Part shown: positions 53,761 to 62,004 of the stretch, one piece after another
How the letters are laid out: each line of letters starts with the position of its first letter
Numbering within the stretch: the first letter of the stretch is position 1
DNA from: Listeria welshimeri serovar 6b str. SLCC5334
GTDB lineage: Bacteria > Bacillota > Bacilli > Lactobacillales > Listeriaceae
Reading direction: 5' to 3'
NCBI RefSeq assembly: GCF_000060285.1
Contig: NC_008555.1
Coordinates: 744,001-808,000, forward strand
Length of the DNA stretch: 64,000 bases
Position numbers and translations under genes: made by a program
The notes under the pieces: model-generated
The model's input: only the letters and a program-made list of their open reading frames with translations
What the model was told of the DNA's origin: nothing
Databases searched by the model: none

Positions 53761-54081
53761 ATGTCAAATCGTGTCACAAGTATTGCCTTAAAGGAACAGC
53801 AGTTGGGTGCTAAAATCAAAGCTACGGTGAAAGAGGAACGAGAAATTTATGTAGAAGGGAAACGAGTGCCTTGTCGCATTTTCACTGCTTCATCTCCGAT
53901 ACATCCAGATTTTGAAATCATTGTGCCCAATCTAAGAAACTCACAACGTTTTGAAGGAAGAAAGGAAGTGGAATTGAAGGATGCTACACTAGTTCCTAGT
54001 GCTAAACGAAACAACATTGGAACAGCTAGCCGGACGTTAGAATTACAAGTATTTGCTAAGCAATTAATTACACTAAACTAG
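53761..54081 (+). CDS. ICE DUF961 protein (Tn916 Orf23-like)
   Basis: A 106-residue protein of the DUF961 family (YdcO/YdcP-like), in the position of Tn916 Orf23. Seen: GKRVPCRIFTASSPIHPDFEIIVPNLRNSQRFEGRKEVELKDATLVPSAKRNNIGTASRTLELQVFAKQL. It is soluble and predicted beta-rich. Family members are always found next to the FtsK-like coupling protein of Tn916/ICEBs1 elements and are needed for element replication or transfer in some; the molecular role is not established. A good GAAAGAAGGAA ribosome site precedes it. Confidence 0.8.
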   Translation: MSNRVTSIALKEQQLGAKIKATVKEEREIYVEGKRVPCRIFTASSPIHPDFEIIVPNLRNSQRFEGRKEVELKDATLVPSAKRNNIGTASRTLELQVFAKQLITLN

Positions 54082-54097
54082 AAAAGAGGATAAATAA

Positions 54098-54505
54098 ATG
54101 AGTTTAAAATTTGAAGAAAATACGATTAAAGACTTTGATGTCAAGAAAACATTTGGAACCTGTTATTACTTAAGCGCTCAGTCTATCTATGAAAACGATA
54201 GCGAAGGGAACCGAACAGAAATAGTAAGAGAGCAACGTGTAACAATCTATTCCGAAGTAAAAAATGATCAAATTGATATTACATTGCCAGAAACAACGGA
54301 TTTAGCTTCATTTTCTTATGATGATGAAATTGAACTGACAGGTGAAGTGACTGCTTTAGCGTGGCTCTCTTCCTATGCTGGGTATAATGATTCCATTCAA
54401 TCAGAACAAGCTTTTAAAATTCGAGCTGGTGGAATTAAAAAGGTAACAACACCACATCAGAAACCTGAAAAGCAAAAGTCTACTGGAACTTTACAAGGGG
54501 AGTAA
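54098..54505 (+). CDS. ICE DUF961 protein (Tn916 Orf22-like)
   Basis: A 135-residue paralogous DUF961 protein in the Orf22 position. LASFSYDDEIELTGEVTALAWLSSYAGYNDSIQSEQAFKIRAGGIKKV (about residues 69-116) is the conserved core; the last 20 residues are a basic, low-complexity tail. Orf23, Orf22 and Orf21 are normally cotranscribed, and here gaps are 16 and 3 bases. In ICEBs1 its counterpart works with the helicase processivity factor; this is knowledge of relatives, not shown here. Confidence 0.8.
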   Translation: MSLKFEENTIKDFDVKKTFGTCYYLSAQSIYENDSEGNRTEIVREQRVTIYSEVKNDQIDITLPETTDLASFSYDDEIELTGEVTALAWLSSYAGYNDSIQSEQAFKIRAGGIKKVTTPHQKPEKQKSTGTLQGE

Positions 54506-54508
54506 CGG

Positions 54509-55924
54509 ATGAAATTTATAAACTACAGGGGCACCAGAATCCGTCCGTATCACTTGAATGTCTATCGTCATTACTTGTTTGGTATGTGGTCTCCAGCACT
54601 CCTTGTTAGCGGTGCCTATGGCTATTTTGTACTATATCCATTAGTAAGTGAAATTTTTGAAAAACAATCAATAGATTATGCTGCTCTCCTTCTTCCAGTT
54701 GGAGGGCTTTTTTTATGGCTCTTACTTCCGTTGTTCATTTGTTTATGGGGGAGAAGACAGTCTTTTCTAAAAGGTGGTTTCTTTTATCGAGCCTATCAAC
54801 GGCAAATGTTGGCACGAATGTTAAAAAGCAATGGCTTGTACGATAAGAAAGAACGAAAATCAAACGAGCGAATCGCAGAAAAGATGATTTTCCCTAAAGT
54901 TTATTATCGGAATACCAAGGAAATTCTTTATTTAACGGTTCCAACAGATGGAATGAAGTGGCATGATCGTTTTGAAAAAATTGCGAAAACTTTTGAAGAA
55001 ATGTATATTGCCGATTTTATCAATGTGCAGAAAGAGATGGGTTATACAACCTATTCCTTGATGATTGATGTGATTAGTAAACGGATTGATATTTCAGATT
55101 GTGTTGTCACAAATGGTCAAGTCAAATTGATGGAAGGTGTGGTTTGGGATTATGCAGAAGTGCCACATATGTTAATTACAGGCGGCACAGGTGGAGGCAA
55201 GACCTATCTAATTTTGACGTTAATTCAAGCATTGGTAAAAGTGGGAACCGTTGATATTTGTGATCCAAAAGAAGCGGATTTAAAGGATTTACAAGACCTT
55301 AAATTATTCAAGGGACATGTCTTTACTGGAACAAAATGGATTACTCGTTGTTTGAAAAATGCCGTAGCAGAAATGAATCGCCGCTACGTCTATATGAAGC
55401 TTCTCCCAAACTATACAACAGGGAAAAACTTTGCTTATTACGATATTCCGCCTTATTTCATCATTGTAGATGAATGGGCCGCATTTTTCGGAACCTTAAA
55501 CTATAAAGAACAGGATGAAATTTCAGGGTATGTAAAAGAATTAGTGTTAAAGGCTCGTCAAGCAGGTGTTTTCTTAATTCTTGCGACACAACGCCCTGAT
55601 GCAGAGAACTTTGGTGGAGGGATTCGTGATAATATCTTGTTTCGGGTGAGTGTTGGAAAGCTTCAAGAACAGGGCTATTATATGACTTTTGGATCAGATC
55701 AAAAGAATAAGGCGTTTATCAATAAGTCAATTAAAGGAAGAGGGTATGTGGATGATGGCTCAGCTGTACCAAGAGAATTCTATGCTCCATTTGTTCCTAA
55801 GGGCTATAACTTTTTAAAAGAATTTGAAAAGATTGAATCGATGAAACTATTAGATATCAGGGAGGTTGATCCAACTGCTGAGGAAATTGAAGTGGCACAA
55901 AAAGCATTTGAAGTAATTCGATAA
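54509..55924 (+). CDS. FtsK/SpoIIIE-type coupling protein (Tn916 Orf21-like, TcpA)
   Basis: A 471-residue type IV coupling protein. Two N-terminal membrane helices (about residues 25-88) lead to a cytosolic FtsK motor: Walker A GGTGGGKT (225-232) and Walker B FIIVDEWAAFF (about 320). It pumps the relaxase-bound strand into the mating channel. KARQAGVFLILATQRPDAENFGGGIRDNILFRVSVG is typical for this group. The start follows GGGGAG. In Tn916 this gene is followed by oriT and the relaxase gene; here oriT follows and the relaxase gene is displaced by two inserted genes. Confidence 0.92.
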   Translation: MKFINYRGTRIRPYHLNVYRHYLFGMWSPALLVSGAYGYFVLYPLVSEIFEKQSIDYAALLLPVGGLFLWLLLPLFICLWGRRQSFLKGGFFYRAYQRQMLARMLKSNGLYDKKERKSNERIAEKMIFPKVYYRNTKEILYLTVPTDGMKWHDRFEKIAKTFEEMYIADFINVQKEMGYTTYSLMIDVISKRIDISDCVVTNGQVKLMEGVVWDYAEVPHMLITGGTGGGKTYLILTLIQALVKVGTVDICDPKEADLKDLQDLKLFKGHVFTGTKWITRCLKNAVAEMNRRYVYMKLLPNYTTGKNFAYYDIPPYFIIVDEWAAFFGTLNYKEQDEISGYVKELVLKARQAGVFLILATQRPDAENFGGGIRDNILFRVSVGKLQEQGYYMTFGSDQKNKAFINKSIKGRGYVDDGSAVPREFYAPFVPKGYNFLKEFEKIESMKLLDIREVDPTAEEIEVAQKAFEVIR

Positions 55925-56448
55925 GAGGAATAATGCTAGTTACGCCAAATTATGATGAGAAATGGTAATGAACAAGTACATGGGAAACCACACTATTTCA
56001 ATGGAAAAGGGGAAAGGAAAAGTAGTGTGTTTCGTTTTCCTTTTTTTGTTGCCTCAGCGGATGGAAGGAGCTGATACGCACCACTTCGTCTATGAACAAG
56101 GTTTCCTTGTGAAAGCCACACGTCTTAACGGGTGGCGGTAGAACGAAAAGGAACAGGCAGGTATCCTGTCTGTGACTGTGTAGAGGTAAGGGCGAGCAAC
56201 GCTCGCTCTTACCTGTTACCCCCGCTTAATAACATGGGGGTAACTTTTCATATTAAAAAAAGTGAATTGGATTTACCCTTAGTAATACTAGCTTTTTAGT
56301 TTCTATCATTTAGGAAACTTTTCAATCCGATTTAGTCAACTTTTATTAAATTTTGAACACCACTCCATTTGTTTTAATCGTTTCTGTCCCAAAATGTTTA
56401 TTTTTGTCCCTGTTTATGGTATAGTGTTGTTGGAAGGGAGTGAGTACT
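55925..56448 (+). other. Intergenic oriT region of the ICE (no gene)
   Basis: This 524-base gap contains the predicted oriT (56184-56244), a purine-rich stretch ending in a GGAAAA/TTTTCC hairpin with T run (about 56016-56047), and flanking inverted arms CACACTA/TAGTGTG (about 55991-56030). Upstream of the AAA gene lie TTTCTGTCCC (56381-56390) and TTTTTGTCCC (56401-56410), 20 bp apart, followed by the extended -10 TGGTATAGT (56417-56425). A 40-residue open frame near 55952 has no ribosome site and is not called. Confidence 0.6.
56184..56244 (+). other. Predicted origin of transfer (oriT)
   Basis: Two adjacent stem-loops. The first pairs 56184-56197 (AGGTAAGGGCGAGC) with 56201-56214 across an AAC loop (14 bp with one G-T). 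The second pairs GTTACCCCC (56215-56223) with GGGGGTAAC (56236-56244) around a 12-base loop. A C-run/G-run inverted repeat with a TAACA-type loop just before the G-run is the hallmark of Tn916 and ICEBs1 oriT, where MobT nicks. Position just after the coupling gene matches Tn916. Confidence 0.7.
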
Positions 56449-57489
56449 ATGAAAAAGAAAAATATTTTGAATTTAATTAGATATTACTCAGAAAAAAATG
56501 ATTTACAATTCAGAAATGAGGCAATAGAAATTGCACGATATTTTGATCAGAATGGTGATCATCAACTTTCAGAATATATCATGAGTTTACTATCTGATGT
56601 AAATACATTTGTTCCACAAAGTGATTCTTTTGAAAGTTCTTTTTTCAAAGAGTTGAGTATTAATTCTGAGCCGCTGCCACTTCCAAAGCAAATAGCTGAT
56701 GATATCAAAGGTATTATCAATGCTGTTAATCATCATGTCGGTATAAATAAATTTTTGTTTGAAGGAGCACCTGGAACAGGTAAAACTGAAAGTGTCAAGC
56801 AGATAGCTAGGCTTTTAGATCGACGTTTATACATGGTTGAAATTAGTGAGTTGATTGATAGTAAAATGGGACAGACCAGCAAGAATATGGTGACTATTTT
56901 TAATGATATCAATGAGTTACCGCACCCTTCAAAAGTACTAATACTTTTTGATGAAATAGATGCAATTGCTTTAGATAGAGTTAATTCTAATGATGTGAGA
57001 GAAATGGGAAGAGTTACATCTACGATGCTGAGAGAATTGGATAAATTAAACGAAGAAGTTGTCCTTATCGCAACCACCAATTTATATCAAAATTTCGATA
57101 AAGCACTTACTAGAAGGTTTGACTCTACTATAAATTTCGATCGATATGATAGGGAAGATTTGATTGAGATTGCTGAAAGCATACTCAATACATTATTGAA
57201 AAAATTCAAAAGTGCTGGAAGAGATATGAAGTTATTCAAAAAAATTATTGGAAATATGGAGACTATTCCTAACCCAGGAGAATTAAAAAATCTTATAAAA
57301 GTCTCATTAGCATTTAGTGACCCAAATAATGACTTTGATTATCTAAGACGGTTGCTTCAAACAACGCAAAACCTTTCTGAAGAAAATGAATTAAATGAAT
57401 TAAAAAAAATGGGCTTTACAGTGAGAGAAATCGAGCTACTGACGGGCGTTTCTAAAAGTCAAGTTGCGAGAGAGCTGAGGGGAGAATAG
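56449..57489 (+). CDS. AAA ATPase of IetAS-like defence pair
   Basis: A 346-residue single-domain AAA+ ATPase: Walker A GAPGTGKT (106-113), Walker B ILFDEIDA with Asp168-Glu169, sensor-1 VLIATTNLY, and arginine finger LTRRFD. Unusually, the C-terminal 25 residues (MGFTVREIELLTGVSKSQVARELRGE) form a resolvase-type helix-turn-helix. It starts at the ATG at 56449 after GGAAGGGAG; a GTG 9 bases upstream overlaps that site. The protease gene follows 4 bases later. ATPase plus subtilase in one operon matches IetA-IetS: in Agrobacterium a plasmid toxin-antitoxin locus, later found as a phage defence system. Confidence 0.85.
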   Translation: MKKKNILNLIRYYSEKNDLQFRNEAIEIARYFDQNGDHQLSEYIMSLLSDVNTFVPQSDSFESSFFKELSINSEPLPLPKQIADDIKGIINAVNHHVGINKFLFEGAPGTGKTESVKQIARLLDRRLYMVEISELIDSKMGQTSKNMVTIFNDINELPHPSKVLILFDEIDAIALDRVNSNDVREMGRVTSTMLRELDKLNEEVVLIATTNLYQNFDKALTRRFDSTINFDRYDREDLIEIAESILNTLLKKFKSAGRDMKLFKKIIGNMETIPNPGELKNLIKVSLAFSDPNNDFDYLRRLLQTTQNLSEENELNELKKMGFTVREIELLTGVSKSQVARELRGE

Positions 57490-57493
57490 ACAG

Positions 57494-59722
57494 ATGAATG
57501 ATATTTTGAGTTTAAAAGGTAGTTTTGTACAAAAATCAAATGATAGTAGACCTGGTTCACCAAAATTACCAGCAGGTTCAAGTGTGTCAATATTTGACAT
57601 TGATAGTTTAATTAGTTATTTGCTTGAAATGGATAGATTTTGGGATGCACAGAATATTCTAAATGGTGGTCTCATTAGTGTTTATTATACTAGAATTATT
57701 GCAAAGAGTAACAGAATAAAAGGCTTTTTAGCAGTAGGAAGTCAGTTACCAAACTCAACAATAGTTGGTGCTAAATTTTCAGATGATAAAACAAAACATA
57801 TCATTACTCATTATATTCCCCTCTCTGCTATTAAAGAATCGATTTTGGCAGCTAGAGAAGCAATTAGAATTTTAAAAAATGAATTCTCTGGTAGTGTCAA
57901 TGATGAAATATTTAATGATCCTAAAATATTTCGGAAAATAGATTTTGAAAAGTATACAATTACAAAAACTAAGTTTCAACGGTTGATTGTAGATACAGCC
58001 TATATCGAAAAATTTGACGTTGAGCGTGCGGATTTTGATACAGATAAAAGTTCAATTGTTACTCTATATGAGACTGGAATTGATACGAAAGAATTGTTGA
58101 AAAAAATAGGTATCCCTATATTCAATGAGCGGATATTAAATAGAACAACAATTTTACTTGATGAACAGTATTTACAAGTTTTATTACAGAGAGCGCCATT
58201 TTTAGTAGCGATGGCAGTAGAAAATATTACAGAATTAGCACCAAGTGATTTTATAGAAACTTTTTCAAGTGAAGCTACCTTAATATCATCACCCAAAAGC
58301 GAACCAACCATTGGAGTCATTGATACACTTTTTGATGAAAGGGTTTATTTCCATGAGTGGGTTGAGTTCCATAACATGATTGATGAAAATATTCCAATAG
58401 AACCTTCGGATTATAGACATGGAACATCCGTTTCATCAATTATTGTGGATGGGCACTCTTTAAACCCAGAATTGGATGATGGATGTGGTCGCTTTAAGGT
58501 TAGACATTTTGGAGTTGCTACAAATCGGGCGTTCAATTCCTTTTCAATTATTCGTACTATTAATGATATTGTTAAAAGTAACCGTGATATTCGTGTATGG
58601 AATTTATCCTTAGGTTCAAATGAAGAAGTGAGAGAAAATTTTATATCTGCGGAAGGAGCAATTCTTGATCGAATTCAATTTGAAAATGATGTTATCTTTG
58701 TTATTGCTGGAACAAATAAAAAAGCATTAGATAAAGAAAAACGCATTGGTGCACCTGCAGATTCAATCAATTCAGTTGTCGTAAATTCTGTAGACCATCA
58801 AAAAAATTCAGCCTCCTTTTCTAGAAAAGGAATTGTTCTATCATTTTTTACCAAACCGGATGTTAGTTACTACGGGGGAGGTAATGGCGAATTTCTGAAT
58901 GTTTGTGAACCATTGGGGCAAGCAAGAGTCTGTGGCACATCATACGCAGCACCATGGATTGCGAGAAAACTGTCCTATCTAATTGATATTATTGGACTTA
59001 GTAAAGAGGTTGCCAAAGCTTTATTGATTGACTCTTCAATTGGTTGGAATAGTAAACCAGATTTTAATCAACTAGCTACTTTAGGACATGGAGTTGTGCC
59101 AATTAAGATTTTGGATATTCTTCAATCTCCCTCTGATGAGATACGGTTTATTGTAGAAGGAGTTTCTGAAAAGTATGATACTTATAACTATAGCTTCCCA
59201 GTTCCTGTCCATAAAAATAAACATCCCTTTGTTTCAAAAGCAACACTATGCTATTTTCCTAAATGCGCTAGAAATCAAGGTGTAGATTATACAAATACAG
59301 AATTGGATATATACTTTGGCAGACTTGATAATAGTGGTAAGTTGAAATCAATAAATAAAAATAAACAAAGTGTCACAGACGAAGAGCACTATCTTAAAGA
59401 AGTAAGTGCTCGGAAAATGTTTCGAAAATGGGATAATGTTAAACATATCAGTGAGCCCATCACTGCACGAACACAAGCAAAAAAAGTTTATGATAACCCG
59501 TTATGGGGAATGAGTATCAAAACAAAAGAGCGCTTAGATACAAATGATGGTGTGGGTATAAGATTTGGAGTCGTAGTTACGTTAAAAGAAATTAATGGAA
59601 TTAATCGAATTGACGACTTTATTCAACAATGTAACTTAAAAGGTTGGCTAGTAAACCGTGTTAATATTGAGAATAGAATCGATATCTATCAAACTGCTGA
59701 TGAAGAAATTACATTTGAATAG
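57494..59722 (+). CDS. Subtilisin-like serine protease of IetAS-like defence pair
   Basis: A 742-residue protein with a subtilase S8 core inside larger flanks. The catalytic triad is complete: Asp277 (GVIDTLFD), His309 (YRHGTSVSSI) and Ser483 (GTSYAAPW); AGTNKK supplies the oxyanion Asn. The first 270 residues have no recognised domain, and 250 residues follow the core. There is no signal peptide, so it acts inside the cell. In IetS-type systems the protease is the toxic effector and the ATPase its controller or sensor; that role is inferred from family and linkage. Confidence 0.87.
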   Translation: MNDILSLKGSFVQKSNDSRPGSPKLPAGSSVSIFDIDSLISYLLEMDRFWDAQNILNGGLISVYYTRIIAKSNRIKGFLAVGSQLPNSTIVGAKFSDDKTKHIITHYIPLSAIKESILAAREAIRILKNEFSGSVNDEIFNDPKIFRKIDFEKYTITKTKFQRLIVDTAYIEKFDVERADFDTDKSSIVTLYETGIDTKELLKKIGIPIFNERILNRTTILLDEQYLQVLLQRAPFLVAMAVENITELAPSDFIETFSSEATLISSPKSEPTIGVIDTLFDERVYFHEWVEFHNMIDENIPIEPSDYRHGTSVSSIIVDGHSLNPELDDGCGRFKVRHFGVATNRAFNSFSIIRTINDIVKSNRDIRVWNLSLGSNEEVRENFISAEGAILDRIQFENDVIFVIAGTNKKALDKEKRIGAPADSINSVVVNSVDHQKNSASFSRKGIVLSFFTKPDVSYYGGGNGEFLNVCEPLGQARVCGTSYAAPWIARKLSYLIDIIGLSKEVAKALLIDSSIGWNSKPDFNQLATLGHGVVPIKILDILQSPSDEIRFIVEGVSEKYDTYNYSFPVPVHKNKHPFVSKATLCYFPKCARNQGVDYTNTELDIYFGRLDNSGKLKSINKNKQSVTDEEHYLKEVSARKMFRKWDNVKHISEPITARTQAKKVYDNPLWGMSIKTKERLDTNDGVGIRFGVVVTLKEINGINRIDDFIQQCNLKGWLVNRVNIENRIDIYQTADEEITFE

Positions 59723-59728
59723 TATAAG

Positions 59729-59761
59729 GAAGTTCTGCTGAAAAGTAGAGCTTCTTTTTTT
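59729..59761 (+). terminator. Terminator of the ATPase-protease cassette
   Basis: GAAGTTCT pairs with AGAGCTTC (one G-T) around a 10-base loop, followed by a T run, 7 bases after the protease stop. Together with its own promoter this makes the cassette a separate transcription unit. Confidence 0.75.
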
Positions 59762-59826
59762 TGAAATTTGAGTGGTTTCGAATGAACAATACTTTAAATA
59801 AAATATGTAGTATATAAGGAGGATAA

Positions 59827-61128
59827 ATGAAAGGAGAACAAATAAAAAAATTACGCCAACGAATAGGGATGAACCAAACGACTTTGGCCGAAAAGCTTGA
59901 AATATCTAAAGGATATTTATCAAAAATAGAGAACAATCAAAAGAAGCTTAATTCGTCTATTATTAATAAACTGCAATCAATTTTCCATTTGACTGGTGGA
60001 ATTTTGCCTATGGAAGCTAAAATAGATTTTTTACGAATTCGTTTAAAAATTGATTGCCCTACTCAAGTGATTACAAATATATTAAAAATGGACCCCAATG
60101 TTTTTGGATACAAATCTTATGGGTTCAACCATTATACAGAAACATATTTTTTTAGTGAAATATTTATTTTCTCAAACCCCAATGATATTAATATGGGTGT
60201 CATGATTGAGTTAAGAGGTCAAGGGTGCAGAGAGTATGAACTGATTTTGGAAGAGAGAAAAGAAAACTGGAATGATTTCTTTTGGAGACTGTATCAAGAT
60301 GACCTTTTTGGTAAAGGGGTTTTGATAGATACCAAAATTACTCGGATTGATATTGCATTAGATGAAATGATCTCGTGTTTATATAAAAATTATGATTTAC
60401 ATGAGTTAAAGCGAAAATGTGAACAAGGATTAGTGGATACTACATTTCGCAATTTTGATTATAGAGGTGGATTTTCTTTTAGAAAAGGAGATCGTGTGAA
60501 CAAAGGACTATCACTATATTTTGGCTCTAGGCAATCTCCATATTATCTTAATTTCTATGAAAAAGATTATGAGCTGGCAAAAAAAGAAGGGCTATCTATT
60601 GAAATGGTACATCAAAAATATGGTGTTAAAAATAGATACGAAATCCGCCTTGCAAACGAAAAAGCCTATCTTTTTGTGGAATATCTATTGTCAACTGGCG
60701 AAACCATAGAGTGGGTTGCTAGAGAGCTAATTGATACCTCTTTAAAAGTTTTTGATTCTGATAATCAAGGAAATCGTATCAGTTACAGCGCCAATTGGCG
60801 AATGGTCATTGAAAGTATGCAAGAATTGAAGCTGACCATGAAAGGAGAGAAACCTAATTATGAAAAATCATTACGTTGGCTCTCCAATTATCTTGCCCCA
60901 ACGTTAAAGAAAATTTGGATTATGGATCAAACGTTTGGTACGGATGAACTAATGACACGTATCCAACAAGCAGAACTGAAAGAAAAGGATCAAGAGGAAT
61001 TGGTAAAGCTAACCACAACGATTAAAGAGTTATTAGTACAAGAAGAGGAAGAAGCAGTATCCTCTAAAACTGTATCTGTTACGCAACAAGAAGTGGAGCA
61101 GCTGTTAGCCCAATTTTTATTTGAGTGA
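59827..61128 (+). CDS. MobT relaxase (Tn916 Orf20-like)
   Basis: A 433-residue relaxase of the MobT/Rep_trans family. An N-terminal XRE helix-turn-helix (1-55, IKKLRQRIGMNQTTLAEKLEISKGYLSKIENNQKKL) precedes the replication-initiation domain (about 60-300), with GVLIDTKITRIDIALDEM as the metal-binding motif and NRYEIRLANEKAY as a conserved segment. The relaxase nicks oriT and stays bound to the 5' end of the transferred strand. The start follows GGAGG. In Tn916 it directly follows oriT; here 3.6 kb intervene. Confidence 0.9.
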   Translation: MKGEQIKKLRQRIGMNQTTLAEKLEISKGYLSKIENNQKKLNSSIINKLQSIFHLTGGILPMEAKIDFLRIRLKIDCPTQVITNILKMDPNVFGYKSYGFNHYTETYFFSEIFIFSNPNDINMGVMIELRGQGCREYELILEERKENWNDFFWRLYQDDLFGKGVLIDTKITRIDIALDEMISCLYKNYDLHELKRKCEQGLVDTTFRNFDYRGGFSFRKGDRVNKGLSLYFGSRQSPYYLNFYEKDYELAKKEGLSIEMVHQKYGVKNRYEIRLANEKAYLFVEYLLSTGETIEWVARELIDTSLKVFDSDNQGNRISYSANWRMVIESMQELKLTMKGEKPNYEKSLRWLSNYLAPTLKKIWIMDQTFGTDELMTRIQQAELKEKDQEELVKLTTTIKELLVQEEEEAVSSKTVSVTQQEVEQLLAQFLFE

Positions 61129-61140
61129 GAGGTGAATGAA

Positions 61141-61626
61141 ATGATTGAGTTATATATTGAAAACCCTAAAGCACGTAAAGGGCGTTGGTTTGAGCTACCT
61201 ATTCTGTGGGAAGTTGTACAAGAAAAGTTAGAATTAGAAGATGAAAAAGTATATGAAATCAACGACTACTCAGCGCCTATTAAGTTGTCTAATTTTGAAG
61301 ATTTTGATTACATGAATGAAGTGGCTGAACAATTTGATGAACATGAGGGACATGAAGCGATTAAGTATCTGGAGGAAGTAATTACTGCTGGCTTTTTCAA
61401 TGATCTGTTAGATGCTTTTGAACAGATTGATGAAATTCAAGTCTACTCGAATTGTTATTCCTACAAAGATTATGCTGAACAAATAATGGATGATCTTGGC
61501 TATCTCTCTGGCGTACCAGATATTATCAAATGGAATATTGACTATGAAGGGATTGGAGAAGATTTACGTCAAGATGGCAGGCTCTATCAAGCAAGTGACA
61601 ACACCATTATTGAGGTTATGACATGA
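61141..61626 (+). CDS. ardA: Antirestriction protein ArdA
   Basis: A 161-residue acidic DNA mimic: MIELYIENPKARKGRWFELPILWEVVQEKLELEDEKVYEINDYSAPIKLSNFEDFDYMNEVAEQFDEHEGHEA. The protein is rich in Asp and Glu, as needed to imitate DNA and block type I restriction enzymes when the element enters a new cell. Tn916 Orf18 is the reference. The ATG at 61141 follows GAGAGGTG; the in-frame GTG at 61132 overlaps that site. It shares an ATGA overlap with the next gene. Confidence 0.9.
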   Translation: MIELYIENPKARKGRWFELPILWEVVQEKLELEDEKVYEINDYSAPIKLSNFEDFDYMNEVAEQFDEHEGHEAIKYLEEVITAGFFNDLLDAFEQIDEIQVYSNCYSYKDYAEQIMDDLGYLSGVPDIIKWNIDYEGIGEDLRQDGRLYQASDNTIIEVMT

Positions 61627-61985
61627 ACCAGAAACAATTAGCAGAGAAATTGAAGTACTATGGATTTATTTGCTTGGAAGGGGAAATCCCTGAGCGACAA
61701 GCCAGACAATTTCTTACCGTTAAGAAATTGACACAACGAGAGAATTTAGTGTTTCAGCCTAAAAGGGAGCTTTGCTTTGAACGAATGTTGTCAACGCACA
61801 CGAGTCTCTATATTGAAGGACTGGAGCGCTTTAGTGAGACTGGTTTATATCGTGGTTTTTCCTACGATTTTTACAAAGCAACCTATCTGTTTAGCTCCCA
61901 GCCCAGCCGTTTAAAAATTTATGGGACGCAGCTTTCTACGAGAGAACTTCTTTATTTATTAAAGGGGTTCTCTTTTTTACATTAA
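61623..61985 (+). CDS. ICE hypothetical protein, ArdA-coupled
   Basis: A 120-residue basic protein whose start overlaps the ardA stop (ATGA), so it is translated with ArdA. I do not recognise a domain. It has an N-terminal short helix pair (QKQLAEKLKYYGFICLEGEIPERQARQF) and an aromatic-rich C-terminus (YDFYKATYLFSSQPSRLKIYGTQLSTRELLYLLKG). No signal or membrane segment. Its last codons overlap a terminator hairpin. It may take part in antirestriction or transfer control. Confidence 0.7.
   Translation: MNQKQLAEKLKYYGFICLEGEIPERQARQFLTVKKLTQRENLVFQPKRELCFERMLSTHTSLYIEGLERFSETGLYRGFSYDFYKATYLFSSQPSRLKIYGTQLSTRELLYLLKGFSFLH
61941..61978 (+). terminator. Terminator before the mating-channel genes
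   Basis: AGAGAACTTC pairs with GGGGTTCTCT (G-T pairs included), followed by six Ts. It lies within the end of the preceding reading frame and 27 bases before tcpC, so it may act as partial termination or attenuation within the transfer operon. Confidence 0.6.
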
Positions 61986-62004
61986 AAAAACAAGGAGTGA
62001 CTCC

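Noticed and set aside
55952-56080. 40-codon frame MMRNGNEQVHG... after the coupling gene
   Set aside because: No ribosome site, and it runs through the purine-rich hairpin region of oriT. Not supported as a gene.
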